Source of the DNA: Triglochin maritima
Taxonomy: Eukaryota > Streptophyta > Magnoliopsida > Alismatales > Juncaginaceae
NCBI GenBank assembly: GCA_963682175.1
Contig: OY821770.1
Location: 13,980,501 to 14,044,500, forward strand
Length of the DNA stretch: 64,000 nucleotides
Direction of reading: 5' to 3'
In this document: in pieces, positions 11,612-24,283 of the stretch
Layout: each line of letters begins with the position of its first letter
How positions within the stretch are numbered: position 1 is the first letter of the stretch
Program-made: the position numbers and the translations under genes
The notes under the pieces: model-generated
The model's input: only the letters and a program-made list of their open reading frames with translations
The model's database searches: none
Told to the model about the DNA's origin: nothing

Positions 11612-13735
11612 TAGGGTGTGTTTAGGAGGAGATTGGATGGACGGCTGGGATGGAGTGGAGTTGGATGGATGGTGAGATGTGATGGAGGGGTTTATGAGGT
11701 GATTCTCTCTCTCTTTCACTCACTCTCACGTCTCTCTCATTTCTCTCTCTCACTCTCTCATACGTTTCTCTCCCACTCACTGTTGTGCTCCAGCGAGTGA
11801 AGGTGATCTCCAGCAAGGTTGAGGTGGTCAGCGTCGTCTGGTTGTGGAGGTGCGTTAGTTGTATGCTAAACCCATCTCTTTTGTTTCTTCTTCTTCTTCT
11901 TCTTCTTCTTCTTCTTCTTCTTTCTCTCTCTCAATCCGTCTCACTACCAGTTGTTGTGGTTGGTGAGGGATCGACGAGGGGAAGGTGTGGTTGTGGATCG
12001 ACGAGGCACGGTGATCGTTGATCGAGCGAGAGGTTCATCGGTGGACCGTGATTTTAGGAGAAGTGCTCGTGGAAGCGCCGTCGAGGTTCTTCGAAGGTTT
12101 TTTCAGACCTTCACGTTATCTCAAACTTGTAGTTGTAGCTCACTTTTGTTGTGTTAGTATTTGGAAGTCGACGGTAGGCCGAAAGGATCGTCGCAAGCAA
12201 ACGTGCAACAATTTTACTGCTGGATCGGTCGACCGGTTGGTGCAACAGTGGACCGTTCCTAGTGAGATTTTGGGATTTTGCCTCGCGTCGGTCGAACGAT
12301 GCCTCTGGGCGGTCGACCGGTGTTGTGTTAGTGGAAAGCTCTGGTGGTTTCCGGTCGAACGGGTCCCCTTTGTCGTTCGACCGTATGCACTGTTGTAGGT
12401 CGGTCGTAGGCGTTGACCATCCAAACGGTCGACCGTCTATTGACTTGTTCGACCGATAGTACATGAGTTAAGTCGGTTGGAGCCTAGACCATCTAAACGG
12501 TCAACCACTTATTGATTGTCGTTTGACCGATGACTTAAAGTTATCTTAATGTGGGTTCGATCGATGGTGGTTCGGTCGACCGGAGTTGATTGGTTTCGTT
12601 GGTAGATTTTACTGGTGGTTTTCGGTCGACCGAGAGTGCTCGGGGGTTCGACCGGTTGATTATGTTGAGCGATGGAGAATTTCACTGATGGTTTCCAGTC
12701 GGACTGGGCCCTTTTGTCATTCGACCGATTATTGGTTGTGTTCATTGAACTTGCGAGGTGACCTTCTAAACGGTCGACTGGTCTCGTGTGTGGTTGTTGT
12801 GCCGGCCGGGGCATTTGCCTGGTTTTGTTGAGATTCGGTAGACCGAGACTCTTGGTTCGGTCGACCGTTTGTGTCAAGTTTTGCACATGTAAGGTGCGTT
12901 GGTTGTGGTGTTCCTTGTGAGACGAGTTGTGGTGCCGATGTTCTTCCGGCAAGTGTGCTAGTGAGCACGAGTGTTGCGGTGGTTGGGTGAAAGAGCCCTG
13001 GAGCCCCGTAACTGTTGTGAGAGTTGTGGTTGGGTGAAAAAGCCTTGGAGTCCAGCTAGTCTGTGCGGGGTTGGGTGAAAAAGCCCTAGAGCTCCGTAGT
13101 GCATTCAGGTTGGGTGAAAGAGCCCTGGAGCCTGAGCAAGGACCGCATGATAAGGGTTGGGTGAAAAAGCGTTGGAGCACTTAGAGTGTTCGGGTTGGGT
13201 GAAAGAGCCCTGGAGCCCTGGTTGTGTCGTAGTAGCTGTGGTTGGGTGAAAAAGCCCTGAAGCCCAGCTTGACGACGTTGAGTGTTGCGGTGGTTGGGTG
13301 GAAGAGCCCTGGACCCTGTAACTGTTTGTCTGAGTTGTGGTTGGGTGAAAAAGCCCTGGAGCCCAGCCTTGTGTTATGCTTTTCTTTGTGATAGAATTGC
13401 ATGTTAGAGTGTTCCTGTTTCATGCATTGTAGATTTTGGCATACCGGATTTCCTTCTGGAAACTCAGGCATTGTTGCATGTTTGTTTTTCAGGTCGTGAT
13501 TGGCGTTAGGGGGTGGTGACTGAGGAGAGGAGCATCGCTACCAGATCCATCTTTCTCTCATTTTGAGGTCGAGTGATTACTTTTTTCTTTGTATAGGCTT
13601 TTGATGTAATCACATTTTTGAATACTCAGATATATATATGATATATGTTGGTGCACCGTTCTTTGTTATTGCGTAATATCCCCTGATTTGTATGTTATAA
13701 AATTTTAAAATTTTCCGCTGTTTGAGGATGTTACA
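11612..13735 (+). mobile_element. LTR family A, copy 2 (3' LTR of block 1)
   Basis: This is the only full-length LTR A in the window, about 2.1 kb. Its right end GGATGTTACA (13,735) is identical to the LTR ends at 1,638 and 41,224. Here it is followed by unrelated DNA (TGTAAACTAG) instead of a primer-binding site and gag, as expected of a 3' LTR or a solo LTR. The left end is not fixed: alignment with block 2 runs on through repeat D, I see no clear polypurine tract, and 11,612 is my best guess. A (TTC)n tract lies at 11,886-11,922. Confidence 0.75.
12970..13365 (+). repeat. LTR A minisatellite, 9 units
   Basis: Nine units around GGTTGGGTGAAAGAGCCCTGGAGCC, each with its own spacer, matching the order of units at 40,455-40,862. 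Confidence 0.8.
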
Positions 13736-14680
13736 TGTAAACTAGTGTTATTGTAGTTTTACAAATGGAAAATCACTTATTGCTTTGGTACACATGCTTT
13801 CACATTTTTTTAGATGATACACTTTTGTAAAGACTCTTTACTCCATTATAACACTATTACTTTAAATATTATTTTAATTTTAATTTTTCACATTTAATCC
13901 AAAAGAACCCAAGAATTACACAAATCTATTACTCTTCATCAATTTTTAGTTTAATTTAAACTTATAGAAAAATTAGATATCAATCCTTTAGCCAACATCG
14001 CTAGTATTTTTTTAGTGTGGTTGGTAGTCTGGGTCGAATTGGATCTCCCAATTTGATCAATCGACCAGGCGGTGTAAGATTCTAGAGGTGGTTCCCACCC
14101 TCTTAGTGTAACACTTAATTAGTTCTCACAATTTCGGTTGGTCAATGCTCTGATACATTAGTAAAGTCCTCAATTGTCAAATTCTCATTGAGCTGAGAGT
14201 TCATCTTTTCACTCATGGGTCAATTCTCCCACAACATCCACTAATTGCTACAAAATTTAAATTGGTTACATGTTGTAGTAGTAGACACATGTTATTATAT
14301 TTCACATTAGTAATTTCCTATTAGCCAATGTGAAACTAAACTTTTAGGGGTGTTATAACTATTGCCAATAGGAAATTAACCAAAATTTTAAAGGTTAAAT
14401 TTGGATTTTGGACCGAACCGAATTTATTCGGTTCGGTCTTCGGTCTGATCTTCCGAAAAGTTCGATCTTCAGTCCGGTCCGGTTTGGTCCGGTTCGGTTT
14501 GGTCCCGGACCGAAGCTCACCCCTAGACGTAGTGTTGGTTTACTACTATAGTTGTCCGACGTGAAAACCATTTTATTCTTTTGTTCAAGTAGTAAACAAC
14601 TGAAATCATTTTTAATCAACAAATTTATGATCCAAAACTCTCGATAATGTAATGCAATTTTTTTTGTTTTATTAACAAGG
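13736..14680. other. Intergenic DNA right of the LTR; no gene
   Basis: Unique within the window. It contains the CGGTCC-rich repeat at 14,400-14,530 and otherwise AT-rich sequence without recognisable coding or RNA genes. Confidence 0.5.
14400..14530. repeat. CGGTCCGG/CGGTTCGG-rich non-autonomous repeat
   Basis: Strings of GGTTCGGTCTTCGGTCTG, CCGGTCCGG and GGTCCGGTTCGG end in CTCACCCCTA. The composition and terminus resemble the 314-bp hAT MITE at 46,851-47,164 (TAGGGCTGAGCATCGG end). I could not find the partner end or a target duplication here. Confidence 0.45.
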
Positions 14681-14770
14681 CACTACGATCAAAACTACTT
14701 TTGCTAGTGGAAACATCCGACAGAAATTCTGTCGGGCTCTATACCCGACGGAATTTTCGTCGGCGTGGAT
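14681..14770 (+). mobile_element. CACTA-like transposon end
   Basis: CACTACGATCAAAA is followed by CCGACAGAAATTCTGTCGG and CCGACGGAATTTTCGTCGG. Plant CACTA elements start CACTA and carry repeated CCGACGGAA/TTCCGTCGG palindromes just inside the end. The other end was not found. Confidence 0.5.
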
Positions 14771-16281
14771 TTTAATTCAGGGAAAACATCCCATTCTTTC
14801 CCGATTGAGTCACTCCCTCTCCATCCCAACCAAATATGAAACTCCAGACCTCCGACGCGGCAGCTCCGGCGATGCTCCCCACCCTTGCCTTGCTCTTTCG
14901 ACCTCCGTCCTCCTATCTCCACCCCCGACGGCAGTTGTCCCTCAGGTAGTCTGTTGGTTTTGATTGATTTGACTTATTTTTTGTAAATTAACAATGATAG
15001 ACTCTGTGTAGTAATGGTCCTAAACTAGAGATGTCTACTTTGAATTTTTTGATGTGTTTATTTTTTATTTAAAATCTACCTATTTGTAAATATGTTGAAT
15101 TTAGAGGGTAGAGGGTGTCTTTGCTTAGAGTGCGAGAAGAGGTTGAAACTTTGGTTGGAGTATGTTGGGAAGCGTACTCATGATAGTTTGTTGTTTAATC
15201 ATTATGAGATTTGTTCGAGTTCAGGAGATCCGAGGATTGAGACGGTTGATTGTTTGTTTGTTCATTCTTAGTTCGCTTCAAATTTTTCAGGATATTAAAT
15301 TTTTATCATTTTTAATGTTTATATGTCATTATTTTGTTCCACTATTATTCTGCATGTTTTTTTGGCAATAATGCATGTCCCATTTTTTTGCAATGATTTA
15401 GTTTTGGAATAAAATTTGCAATTATGGTTTTAATTGGAAAATTGATTTTTACTAGTACACACATACTTTTGAAATTGTAAGAGATTAAAAATGGAATTTG
15501 AAAAAAAATATAGTTATATATAAATGATAATTCAAATTGTAAGCCGATAACATCCTAAGTATTTTCTTTTTCTAGATATACATTTGGTGATTTAAATGTT
15601 TTATTAGATTTTGCATTTTTTTAATTATTCGGTGAGCACATCAAAATCTTGTCATATAGATATTATATAAATACATATGAAGGCTAATTTTGGTCTTTGG
15701 ACTTTAGAAAATAAAACATTCCTACTTAGAATTTAAAAACATTACAAAGGAATCCTAATTTTGGAAGAATGAATTTGGATGACAGTGATATGTTAGCTAT
15801 CAAAGGTGCGTAAATTTTGTAAATTGTAGTTAAAATTGCATATAAAATACAATGTTTGAAATAATTTTCAAAAGTATAAATTGATTATAATCTTTGAAAC
15901 GGTTCTACATATGACCATTGCAATATATCCATCGGATTCAAATCCAACCGTCCTTGTTAAGCAACCTCATTTTTTAAGCCTAAGGTAAACCTCATTAATT
16001 AGAAAATTCAAATGTGCATGTGCGCACCCACACACATATATATACCGAGTTCGTATTTCAGTAAGATAAATGGTAGTGCCGAAGATAGAGGAGGTCGTTC
16101 ATATTGGTGGAGAATATAAAAGAAGAAACAATATCTTCTATTAGGGTTGTCAATTGTGTCCTATATACTCGTATACATAAGTCTGATCTGAAAATTAACT
16201 TTGATGCATTTAATATTGTGTTCCTGGACCATATCGTGTACACGCTGAGACAAGGCATTGTAACACGTTTAGGTACCATTA
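14771..16281. other. Intergenic, AT-rich; no gene recognised
   Basis: A GC-richer stretch at 14,810-14,940 is followed by AT-rich DNA with a (CA)/(TA) microsatellite near 16,025-16,045. I find no conserved domain. Confidence 0.5.
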
Positions 16282-16599
16282 TAGGCGGGGACAGATCCAG
16301 AAAAAAAAGGGTGGGGGCAAACTGTCTCCACATTGGTCGAATTTGTTTTTGAAGACCTACCACTTTAAGATGATTCTTTAAATAAATAAATAAACTAAAA
16401 AATAAAAAATTGAAAACATCATTCCTATTTTTAACATTTTTCAAAACCTGAATGCATTAAAATTCAAACATCCAAGAAAAATTACAACCATAAAACACGA
16501 CACATCAGTTAAACAACTAATCAACTAAATAATTTAAAATAAAAATCACAAATAAAAGTTATTACAAAATCATTCTTCTAGACTTCATGTCTTGAAATA

Positions 16600-18110
16600 T
16601 TTTTTATGATCGCTTCATCATCAATGAAATCAAAAATATCATGTTCTATGTAAGTGACGAGACAATCACTCATCTAATCGTAGCACGAAGTTTGGTCTTG
16701 ACAATCTTCATAGCCAAGAATGATCTCTTAACTGTTACAGTTGCTACCGGCAAAGTTAATGCTAACTTGATAAGCAAAAAAAATTAATCAAAGAATCGAT
16801 TGACCTTATCTATTTCCTTCTCAACCATCTTCCTCACAAGATCAGTAATGCCCGTCAAATTTGAAAAGTTTTGACTGTTCTCACATGAGCAATATAAACG
16901 TCAAGTTGAGCTTCAAGCATTAGAAGTTCATTCTCATTGAACTCCACGGGATAGAAGGTAGTGAATTCACACAATCTCTTTACATCAAATTCGAAGAAGT
17001 TCTTATTCAGATCCAAACACGCCATACAAAGGAGTAGCTCATTATTAACCTCGGTAAACCGATCATTAAGCTCTTGAAGTTGGGTGTCAATCACTACATG
17101 GAAAATGTCATTCTTGAAGTAATGGAGATGCATAATTGCTTGATCTCCACGTTTTTTTCTTTCCTTGAACCTCAAGTATATATTTCATATAAGGGACATC
17201 TATATGTTGCTTCACACAAAAATCACAATTTTCTTAAACAAATCATCCCACCAATTTTCTCTCAACTATTGCAATAGATCATTTGACAGTTTAACAAGTT
17301 TGATGCTATTGACCAAATCTTGATCTCTCCTTTGTATCTCCTCATTCAATTTTCCTGCGTACTTTAGGAGTGAGAGGAATTTACCTCGTCTAGATGAGGT
17401 CTCTGACTCATCATGTCCCCGAAAAGGACATCCCTCTGCTAGAAGCCATGGAACATATCCAACACTTGCCTTCCGATGATTGTGGTAATCTTGTTGGCTT
17501 TCTCATATAAATCAGACATGATGATATCAATATGTCGAGATCGATTCATCAAATCTTCAGCGGTCATAAAATAGAAATTGTGGGTGCTCCTAAAGTCTCC
17601 CATATGGTTTGTCAGCCTTTTCCCCATTCCAATACCTGAAACCTTCCTTAATAAATGCTTCATGATCACCATGTCCAAGCTCGCCACTAAATAAATAGCA
17701 ATAGAGACAAAATGCTGAATCCCTCGATTCACTGTACTCTTTATACCAATTAGGATTGAATTTTTGATTTATTCTGCAAATTTTTGTTTTAGGAAAGTAG
17801 TCAGGTATTGGTTGATGATGACCTTTGATGATATACGCCATCTAAATATTCTCTAATTCAACAGAGTTCTTTGCAAGCTCAGAAATAGGACGTCTTATAC
17901 CCATGTTCGCAACAATATCATCGGCCATCGGATTAGCTTCATTTGAGGATCAACATTTATTACGTGACTCTTGAGTGAGTTAAACAGTTGAAGGTTGAGA
18001 TCTAGAATGTGTACTCCCTCTTGAACTTGTAAAGAAGTTCCAATAAATTTTTCCATCCTTATTAAAAATTTACAAATACTTTTGGACAACATGTATCATA
18101 CATTAACATC
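16600..18110 (-). pseudogene. hAT transposase of the ZMYM1/TTF zinc-finger family, internally deleted
   Basis: Read right to left, the N-terminal part has MEKF, then GIRRPISELAKNSVE and YFPKTKICRINQKFNPNWYK, followed by SRDSAFCLYCYLF, the TTF-type zinc-finger signature (17,590-17,841). Next come AEDLMNRSRHID (about 17,540) and FRGHDESETSSRRG (about 17,410) in other frames. The C-terminal part is QLQELNDRFTEVNNELLLCM (16,855-17,175) and LTLPVATVTVKRSF with IDDEAII near 16,600-16,760, the hAT dimerisation region. These proteins are usually near 700-800 residues. Here most of the catalytic middle is gone and there are several stops and shifts. Confidence 0.8.
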
Positions 18111-19741
18111 TGAAATTGATTTTATTCATACAACTAAAAATCCAATATCAAAACACAAATCAAGTGCTTTTTTGGCTATGTTCGTTCTTAAGTTTAAAAT
18201 TGATAAAATCTAAACAAGTAGAGGGAGCAAATTAAGAATCTAAAATACCACCAATCAACAATCATAAACAGTCAACCAATCAGCAATTAAGAATCTAAAA
18301 TACCACCACTTAATTCTAAGAATGATACTACCGCTTTGTGTCTAAGACCAAGAATATATCAACATTTATGAATCTAAAATAACCAGAACCTGTTTTAAAA
18401 AAATCACAATTTTGGAGCTAACCCTCAGACCAATAAGTCGTAACTATATTCATGAACCACATTTATGCACCTAAAACAACCTCAACCAAAGCCTAAAAAT
18501 CATATTTTTCGAACAAATCCACTAACAACTAAAATCATGAATTAATCAACAATTCAACACTCATCAGACTTATCTAACCTTGACACGAGCTTGAAAGTCA
18601 CATTTTTAGAGCAATCTACAACCCAACAATCACAAACCAATCAACACTTGTCAAACTAAATTAATCACAATCCAAGTCTAGTACTCACATTTTCAAACCA
18701 AAAAAGTACTAACAACAATTAAAATCATCAACCAATCAAACACTTACCAAACTAAAATAACAACCCAAATCTAAAAATCACATTTCTAAAGTAGTCAAGT
18801 ATTGGTTGATGATGACCTTTGATGATATACACCCTCTAAATATTCTCTAATTCAACAGAGTTCTTTGCAAGCTCAGAAATAGGATGTCTTATACCCATGT
18901 TCGCAACAATATCATCGACCATCGGATTAGCTTCATTTGAGGATCGACATTTATTATGTGACTCTTGATTGAGTTAAACAGTCGAAGGTTGAGATCTAGA
19001 ATGTGTACTCCCTCTTGAACTTGTAAAGAAAGTTCCAATAAATTTTTCCATCCTTATTAAAAATTTCCAAATACTTTTAGACAACATGTATCACACATTA
19101 ACATATGAAATTGATTTTATTCATACAACCAAAAATCCAATATCCAAACACAAATCAAGTGCTTTTTTGGCTATGTTCGTTCTTAAGTTTAAAATTGATA
19201 AAATCTAAACAAATAGAGGGAGCAAATTAAGAATCTAAAACAACCAATGAACAATCATAAACAGTTAACCAATCGGCAATTAAGAATCTAGAATACCACC
19301 ACTTAATTCTAAGAATGATACTACCGCTTTGAGTCTGAGACCAAGAATATATCAACATTTATGAATCTAAAATAACCAGAACCTGTTTTTAAAAAATCAC
19401 AATTTTGGAGCTAACCCTCACACCAACAAGTAGTAACTAAATTCATGAACCACATTTTTTCGAACAAATCCACTAACAACTAAAATCATGAATTAATCAA
19501 CAATTCAACACTCATCAGACTTATCTAACCTTGACACGAGCTTGAAAGTCACATTTTTAGAGCAATCTACAACCCAACAATCACAAACCAATCAACACTT
19601 ATCTAACTAAATTAATCACAATCCAAGTCTAGAACTCACATTTTCAAACCGAAAAAAGTACTAACAACAATTAAAATCATCAACCAATCAACACTTACCA
19701 AACTAAAATAACAACCTAAATCTAAAAATCACATTTCTAAA
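17799..19741. repeat. Tandem duplication, about 0.97 kb, inside the hAT element
   Basis: The segment from about 17,799 to 18,790 is repeated at about 18,791-19,741 with small differences (for example one 35-base loss near 19,450). Each copy holds the transposase N-terminus and part of the leader, so the element has two broken gene starts. Confidence 0.85.
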
Positions 19742-20175
19742 GAAAAATCACTAATCAACAATAAATTTACAAACAAATCAACACTTGCCAAAATAAATAA
19801 CAACAAGCCAACACTAAAAGTCACATTGTTAAAAAAAATGCACTGACCATTAACTAAAATCAGGAACCGATTAACACTTTCCAGAAACCGCACGAAGTAG
19901 GGGAGGCTGGGAGCGGTAGTTAGCCGAGTGCGAGGAGCAAGGCCGCACGGAGGAGTTGAGGAGCTAAGGAGGAGATCAAGGCCCCACGGAGGAGGAGCTG
20001 AGAAGGGCCGCACAGAGGAGGGAGTTGATGAGGAGATCATAGATTTAGGGTTAGGGTAGGGAGGAAGAGGAGTCAGCTGGGCAGGTGGGAATGGGGATCA
20101 AAAAAAAATTAGGGCCTTTGGAAAATCTGGGTGGGGTAGCTGGCCCACCTGCCCTATTCGTGAGTCTGCCGTTTA

Positions 20176-21306
20176 TTATGGTTACACGATTATTACATAT
20201 TAATATAAGGGTTAATTAACATATAGTCGTGTATATTGTATAGCAATCACATATTACTTGTATTTATGCACTCAAGTATCCAATTAATTATGATGTATTT
20301 AATGTCTCTACCATGTTTGACTTTTAAATCCGACCCATTTACTAATTAAGTTGTAACCGTATACCCATATATGAATCTTGTAACATTTTTTCAATCCATA
20401 TTTAGTAACTCCAAGTCATATTCATATTGTGTAATAGTGTTTTGAGTAATGGGTCATACTTCGATAGGATTCCTATACATGGCAATCAAATATATGATTA
20501 TTTGCTTGGATATGGGAGGTAATTAGTAGCATATCATACATTATATTCATGTTATATATCATTTATTTGAACTCGTATTTATGATATCAACTTGGAGGTA
20601 TATTTCAGGTTTTAGGTAATAAAGAAAAAAATGATATGCAAGCAAAGTGGCCTAGATGAAACATCCAAGGACCTAATTGCAAATCCCGGAAAAACCTAAT
20701 TACAAAGAAGAGGTCCTCAAACTCAAGAACGTTAGGACAAAATCATTTACCAATGGTGGATTTTTGTTTGCTTCTAGTGGATCATTTTGCTCCTCTGAGT
20801 CCCAACTTTAGTTAGTTGCTTGGTTGATTGGTTTAAGTGCACTTGTTTTATCCATAGGTGATTTTGGTCCTTGGATCTACCCCAAATTGATCAATAGCAT
20901 ACATTCTTCTATATATAGACGTATCTCCTACATTTTCTCTTCTTCTCCACCCGATTCATAAATTATGTTTAGGTTTTACCCATTTAGGATGCAAGAATAA
21001 GAAGGTGGATTGATGTAGCATGTATCTTAGTTTTTTCTCTAATCCAATGTCAGATTCTTGCTTCTCATGTTGAATGCTTTATTTCTATGTAAGTTTTAGT
21101 TTCATCAATCTAATGGATCTTTACTTTATATTTTGGCGCATGTTTAGTGTTAGATTTGTTTTTCTATGTTTTATGTGGAGGTTAGAGAGTAGATCCACTC
21201 CTTAAGGGTGGATGATGATGTAAGTGATGGTTATGTAATGATTGTTTTGCTCCATTTGTTGTCATTTCCATGTGCTTAATGATAAATATATGCTTGTATA
21301 ATAATT
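20176..21306 (+). other. Block-2 copy of 7,591-7,949 joined to 10,103-10,871
   Basis: The sequence matches block 1 up to CATATCAT (near 20,530), then resumes with the block-1 sequence 2,145 bases further on. No gene is seen. The TATA-like TCTATATATAG is kept near 20,910. Confidence 0.8.
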
Positions 21307-21769
21307 AGCCTAGTGTCGATGGGTTAATTGTCATACTAAGATCTTGACCTATGCTTTAGTGTAAGTGGTGGTATGTTCACTTGCTTGAATTTGAGTGTTA
21401 ATGGAAGATTTTGACTTAATTATGAATAATGGATCCATAGAATGATGGATGTTTACATGAATGAACAATGTTGTATGTAGGATTAATTGATGTTTTAATG
21501 GTCACATTAGGTACTTAGAGCATGCTTGAGAATCTAAAATGAACTCATTTTTCATGTTAATACATATACATCTATGGTTTAGTGGATCATGCACTTACTT
21601 TCAACACTGACTTCCACACTGACTTCTACTTGTATGTCACACACTCTACACTTGTGCTTAATGTTGTGGATGTCTGTTAGACATACCTTAGTTGTTAGTG
21701 TAGTTGTTAATTTAGTCATGTTTCCAATTCTAGTGTAGTGTAGTGTACTATAAAAATCTCTTCCTCCTT
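21307..21769 (+). repeat. 460-bp direct repeat D, block 2 (before LTR)
   Basis: Equivalent of 10,872-11,332. It is followed by the same lead-in to LTR A (to about 22,034). Confidence 0.85.
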
Positions 21770-22034
21770 TTCTTTACAGTTGAGTACGGAGTGGAACATT
21801 GCTTAAGGCCTCTACATTCCAAGTGAAATATCTGGGGCTTTAAAAATTATGTATCATGTATACTAAGATAGGTAAAATCCACGAGGGACAATACCCAATT
21901 GTTGCATATTTAACTACGTAATATCAAAAGGGATGAGACAAATATACATTTTAGAGACAAAATCAAAAATTCTCTTTGGCAACACTAGACGCTAGTGTAG
22001 ACATATGTAATGTGAGATCCTAATCCTAAATGGG

Positions 22035-22164
22035 TTTTAATTGTTGTTTAGGGGGTGTTTAGGAGGAGATTGGATGGACGGCTGGGATGGAGTGGAGTTG
22101 GATGGATGGATGGTGAGATGTGGTGGAGGGGTTTATGAGGTGATTCTCTCTCTCTTTCACTCAT
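22035..22164 (+). mobile_element. LTR family A, copy 3, left part (split by insertion)
   Basis: It matches 11,612-11,726 through GATTCTCTCTCTCTTTCACTC and then breaks off at the Tat-lineage element. The remainder of this LTR resumes at about 39,672, but some 475 bases present in copy 2 (11,727-12,201) are missing. Confidence 0.85.
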
Positions 22165-22741
22165 TGTTGACACACAAAAAAAACTCTCAAATCGATATAA
22201 TTTTTCTAATGATCGTCGACCAATTGTCATCCCAACTTAGTGGAAATGTATGCAATTTGTAACTCTATTGAGATGTAGACTAAGTAATAGCATCAAAATG
22301 AAATTAAGGAATTCATTAATCTTTTGATATATGTTTATTAGTCTAAAAATGGAAATATAGTCAAAACATTAAGAGATGTGGAATATCAAAAAATCCAAAG
22401 GTGAAAAACGAAAATTTTCCATTAAATAAGAAACAAATAAAAAAAATTGAATTTTAGCCATATTCGTAATACAAGGCTTGGTTTACTTTTTTTTATTTAT
22501 TTCAAAAAAGAAGAAGAAGAGGAATGGTGCATGATCCCACGTTCAACAAAACTCAAACAACTTCATCCTCTATTTCTTCACACGTAATACAAAAAATATA
22601 TATTTAACAATTAAAAAGAAAATCCACATTCATGGATATATGGAAGGATAATGGAACTATTCAAACCACATTAATAACCCCACCTCTTCTTAACCACCCA
22701 ATTCACCCATGATATCCACCCACTCCTCATCATTGCATATC

Positions 22742-22918
22742 TATAAATACCCTATTAATTCTTGAAGAAGAAAAAAGGAGAGGGACACACACGTACAAAA
22801 GAGAAGAAAAAAAAAGAAAAAAAAAGAAAAGAAAAGAGAAAAAAGAAAGAAAAGAGAAGACAAAAAAAGGAGGGAAGAAAAAGAAAAGGAGAGGGGACAT
22901 ACACCAAAAAGAGGGTAA
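22742..22918 (+). promoter_or_regulatory. LTR core promoter and purine-rich leader
   Basis: TATAAAT at 22,742 is followed by about 150 bases of almost pure A/G (GAAGAAGAAAAAAGGAGAGG and similar). The same order is seen at 35,975-36,150 in the 3' LTR, with small length changes in the purine tract. Confidence 0.65.
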
Positions 22919-23140
22919 CGTGAGGGAGTGGATAAGAGTTTGTGAAGATAAAAAGAAGATCAACATCCTCTCAACAAGCAACAAACGCCGGTTTCACCCA
23001 ACGCCAATTCCAACTCCGCGGTCGTGCCGACTCCGCGTCCTCGTAGCAACTTCACGTCTACTCCGACTTCGTCGACTCCGACAAGGTGCAACATTAGCGT
23101 CGGCAATGGTTTCACCTTAAAATAAATATTTTAAAAAAAG

Positions 23141-23305
23141 GTCATTCCGGTCACTGTCCTATTTAAAAAGGATTGGTCTCCGGTTGGCTTCGAAGAACAT
23201 GTCATTCCGGTCACTGTACTATTTAGAAAGGAACGGTTTCCGGTTGGCTTCGAAGAACATGTCATTCCGGTCACTGTCCTATTTAAAAAGGATTGGTCTC
23301 CGGTT
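23141..23305 (+). repeat. 60-bp repeat, 2.75 units, in the Tat LTR
   Basis: Units begin GTCATTCCGGTCACTGTCC at 23,141, 23,201 and 23,261. The matching set in the 3' LTR starts at 36,375, 36,435 and 36,495. Confidence 0.9.
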
Positions 23306-24283
23306 TGGTCGTTTTTATTTTAACAAATAAAATAAAAGGGACGCCGAAGGGCTGTCGAATTTTAGCCAGAAAAATTATGAAACTCGAACCAAACAAACAC
23401 ACAAGTTCATAATTAATCACCGTTATATAAATAATGAATGGTATTTCACACGTTCGGAAAATTAAACATATGTGGATTTTTTAAACTTTTATATGAACAA
23501 AAGTTATCGAAACAATAGCTATGACGTGGTCTGAAATAAAAGCCATTATAAAATCAAATACGTAAAAAAAAAAATTAATCGACATGCTATATAACTTCTT
23601 CAACGTTTGAATTTGAAGTTGTATACTCATCGGAAAAAAAATCAGTAGAATACACGTACACCAGTGGTTATTTAACCTGGAGGTGATTGTACAGCCGAAT
23701 GGCCAATAGCATATTTAACTTGACTAAAATTATCATATGGAGTTGACAAGGTTAATCAAGGTTTGAACTCAATTTCGGTAAATATATATATGCGATCATT
23801 CACATCACGGGGAGTTGATTCTAAACCCTGCAACATCTACCATCTAAGAAAAGCTTCACGTACATGCTTGCATTGCGTTGCATGACATATAAGTCTGGAC
23901 AATTTACAACTCCTCCCTTTGGGATTCGACAAATCGTATGACAATATTATTCAATTCAAAGTGGAATCATTTTTGCATATTTGGTCCAAAAGAAACCCAA
24001 GCTTGACAAAGATATCCATGTTGGACTTGGTGCAAAAAAAGCAACACACAAAATTGAATAAATCACAAATCTACCCCTAAACGTGTATAAATTGCAACAA
24101 TATATGAGTTGTACCGATTGATTTGCGAATCAATCTTAAAATACAAAAAAAGTTCCCTTAAATGGACAAAAGTACAAATTCACCCCTAAATGTGGATAAA
24201 TTGCAAAACAAATCTTCAAAGTCGTAAAATATGTCAACCAACTTTCAAATACAAAAATAAATTTTAAATATAAACATTGACTA

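Larger units (their letters stand above)
16282..20175 (-). mobile_element. ZMYM1/TTF-type hAT transposon, decayed
   Basis: Both ends look like hAT termini: plus-strand TAGGCGGGGACAGATCCAG at 16,282, and on the minus strand AACGGCAGACTCACG near 20,172 (AAGGGCAGACCCACG in the block-1 copy). Between them lie transposase remnants on the minus strand and a tandem duplication of about 0.97 kb. No clear 8-bp target duplication was found. The element runs unbroken across 19,834, the point where block 1 is fused to other DNA. This is the main reason to regard block 2 as the older arrangement. Confidence 0.7.

Noticed and set aside
11612..13735. Solo LTR with target duplication
   Set aside because: The left boundary cannot be fixed and no matching 5-mer flanks were found. 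A paired 3' LTR or array member is equally possible.
14030..14160. tRNA-like stretch (GGTGGTTCCCACCC region)
   Set aside because: No cloverleaf with an acceptor stem and T-loop GGTTCRA could be drawn.
16282..20175. 8-bp target duplication of the hAT element
   Set aside because: TACCATTA on the left has no counterpart at the right end within several bases, so I did not claim one.
22730..22984. Minus-strand 84-codon F/S-rich frame in the Tat LTR
   Set aside because: It is antisense of the purine-rich leader, a low-complexity artefact repeated at 35,988.
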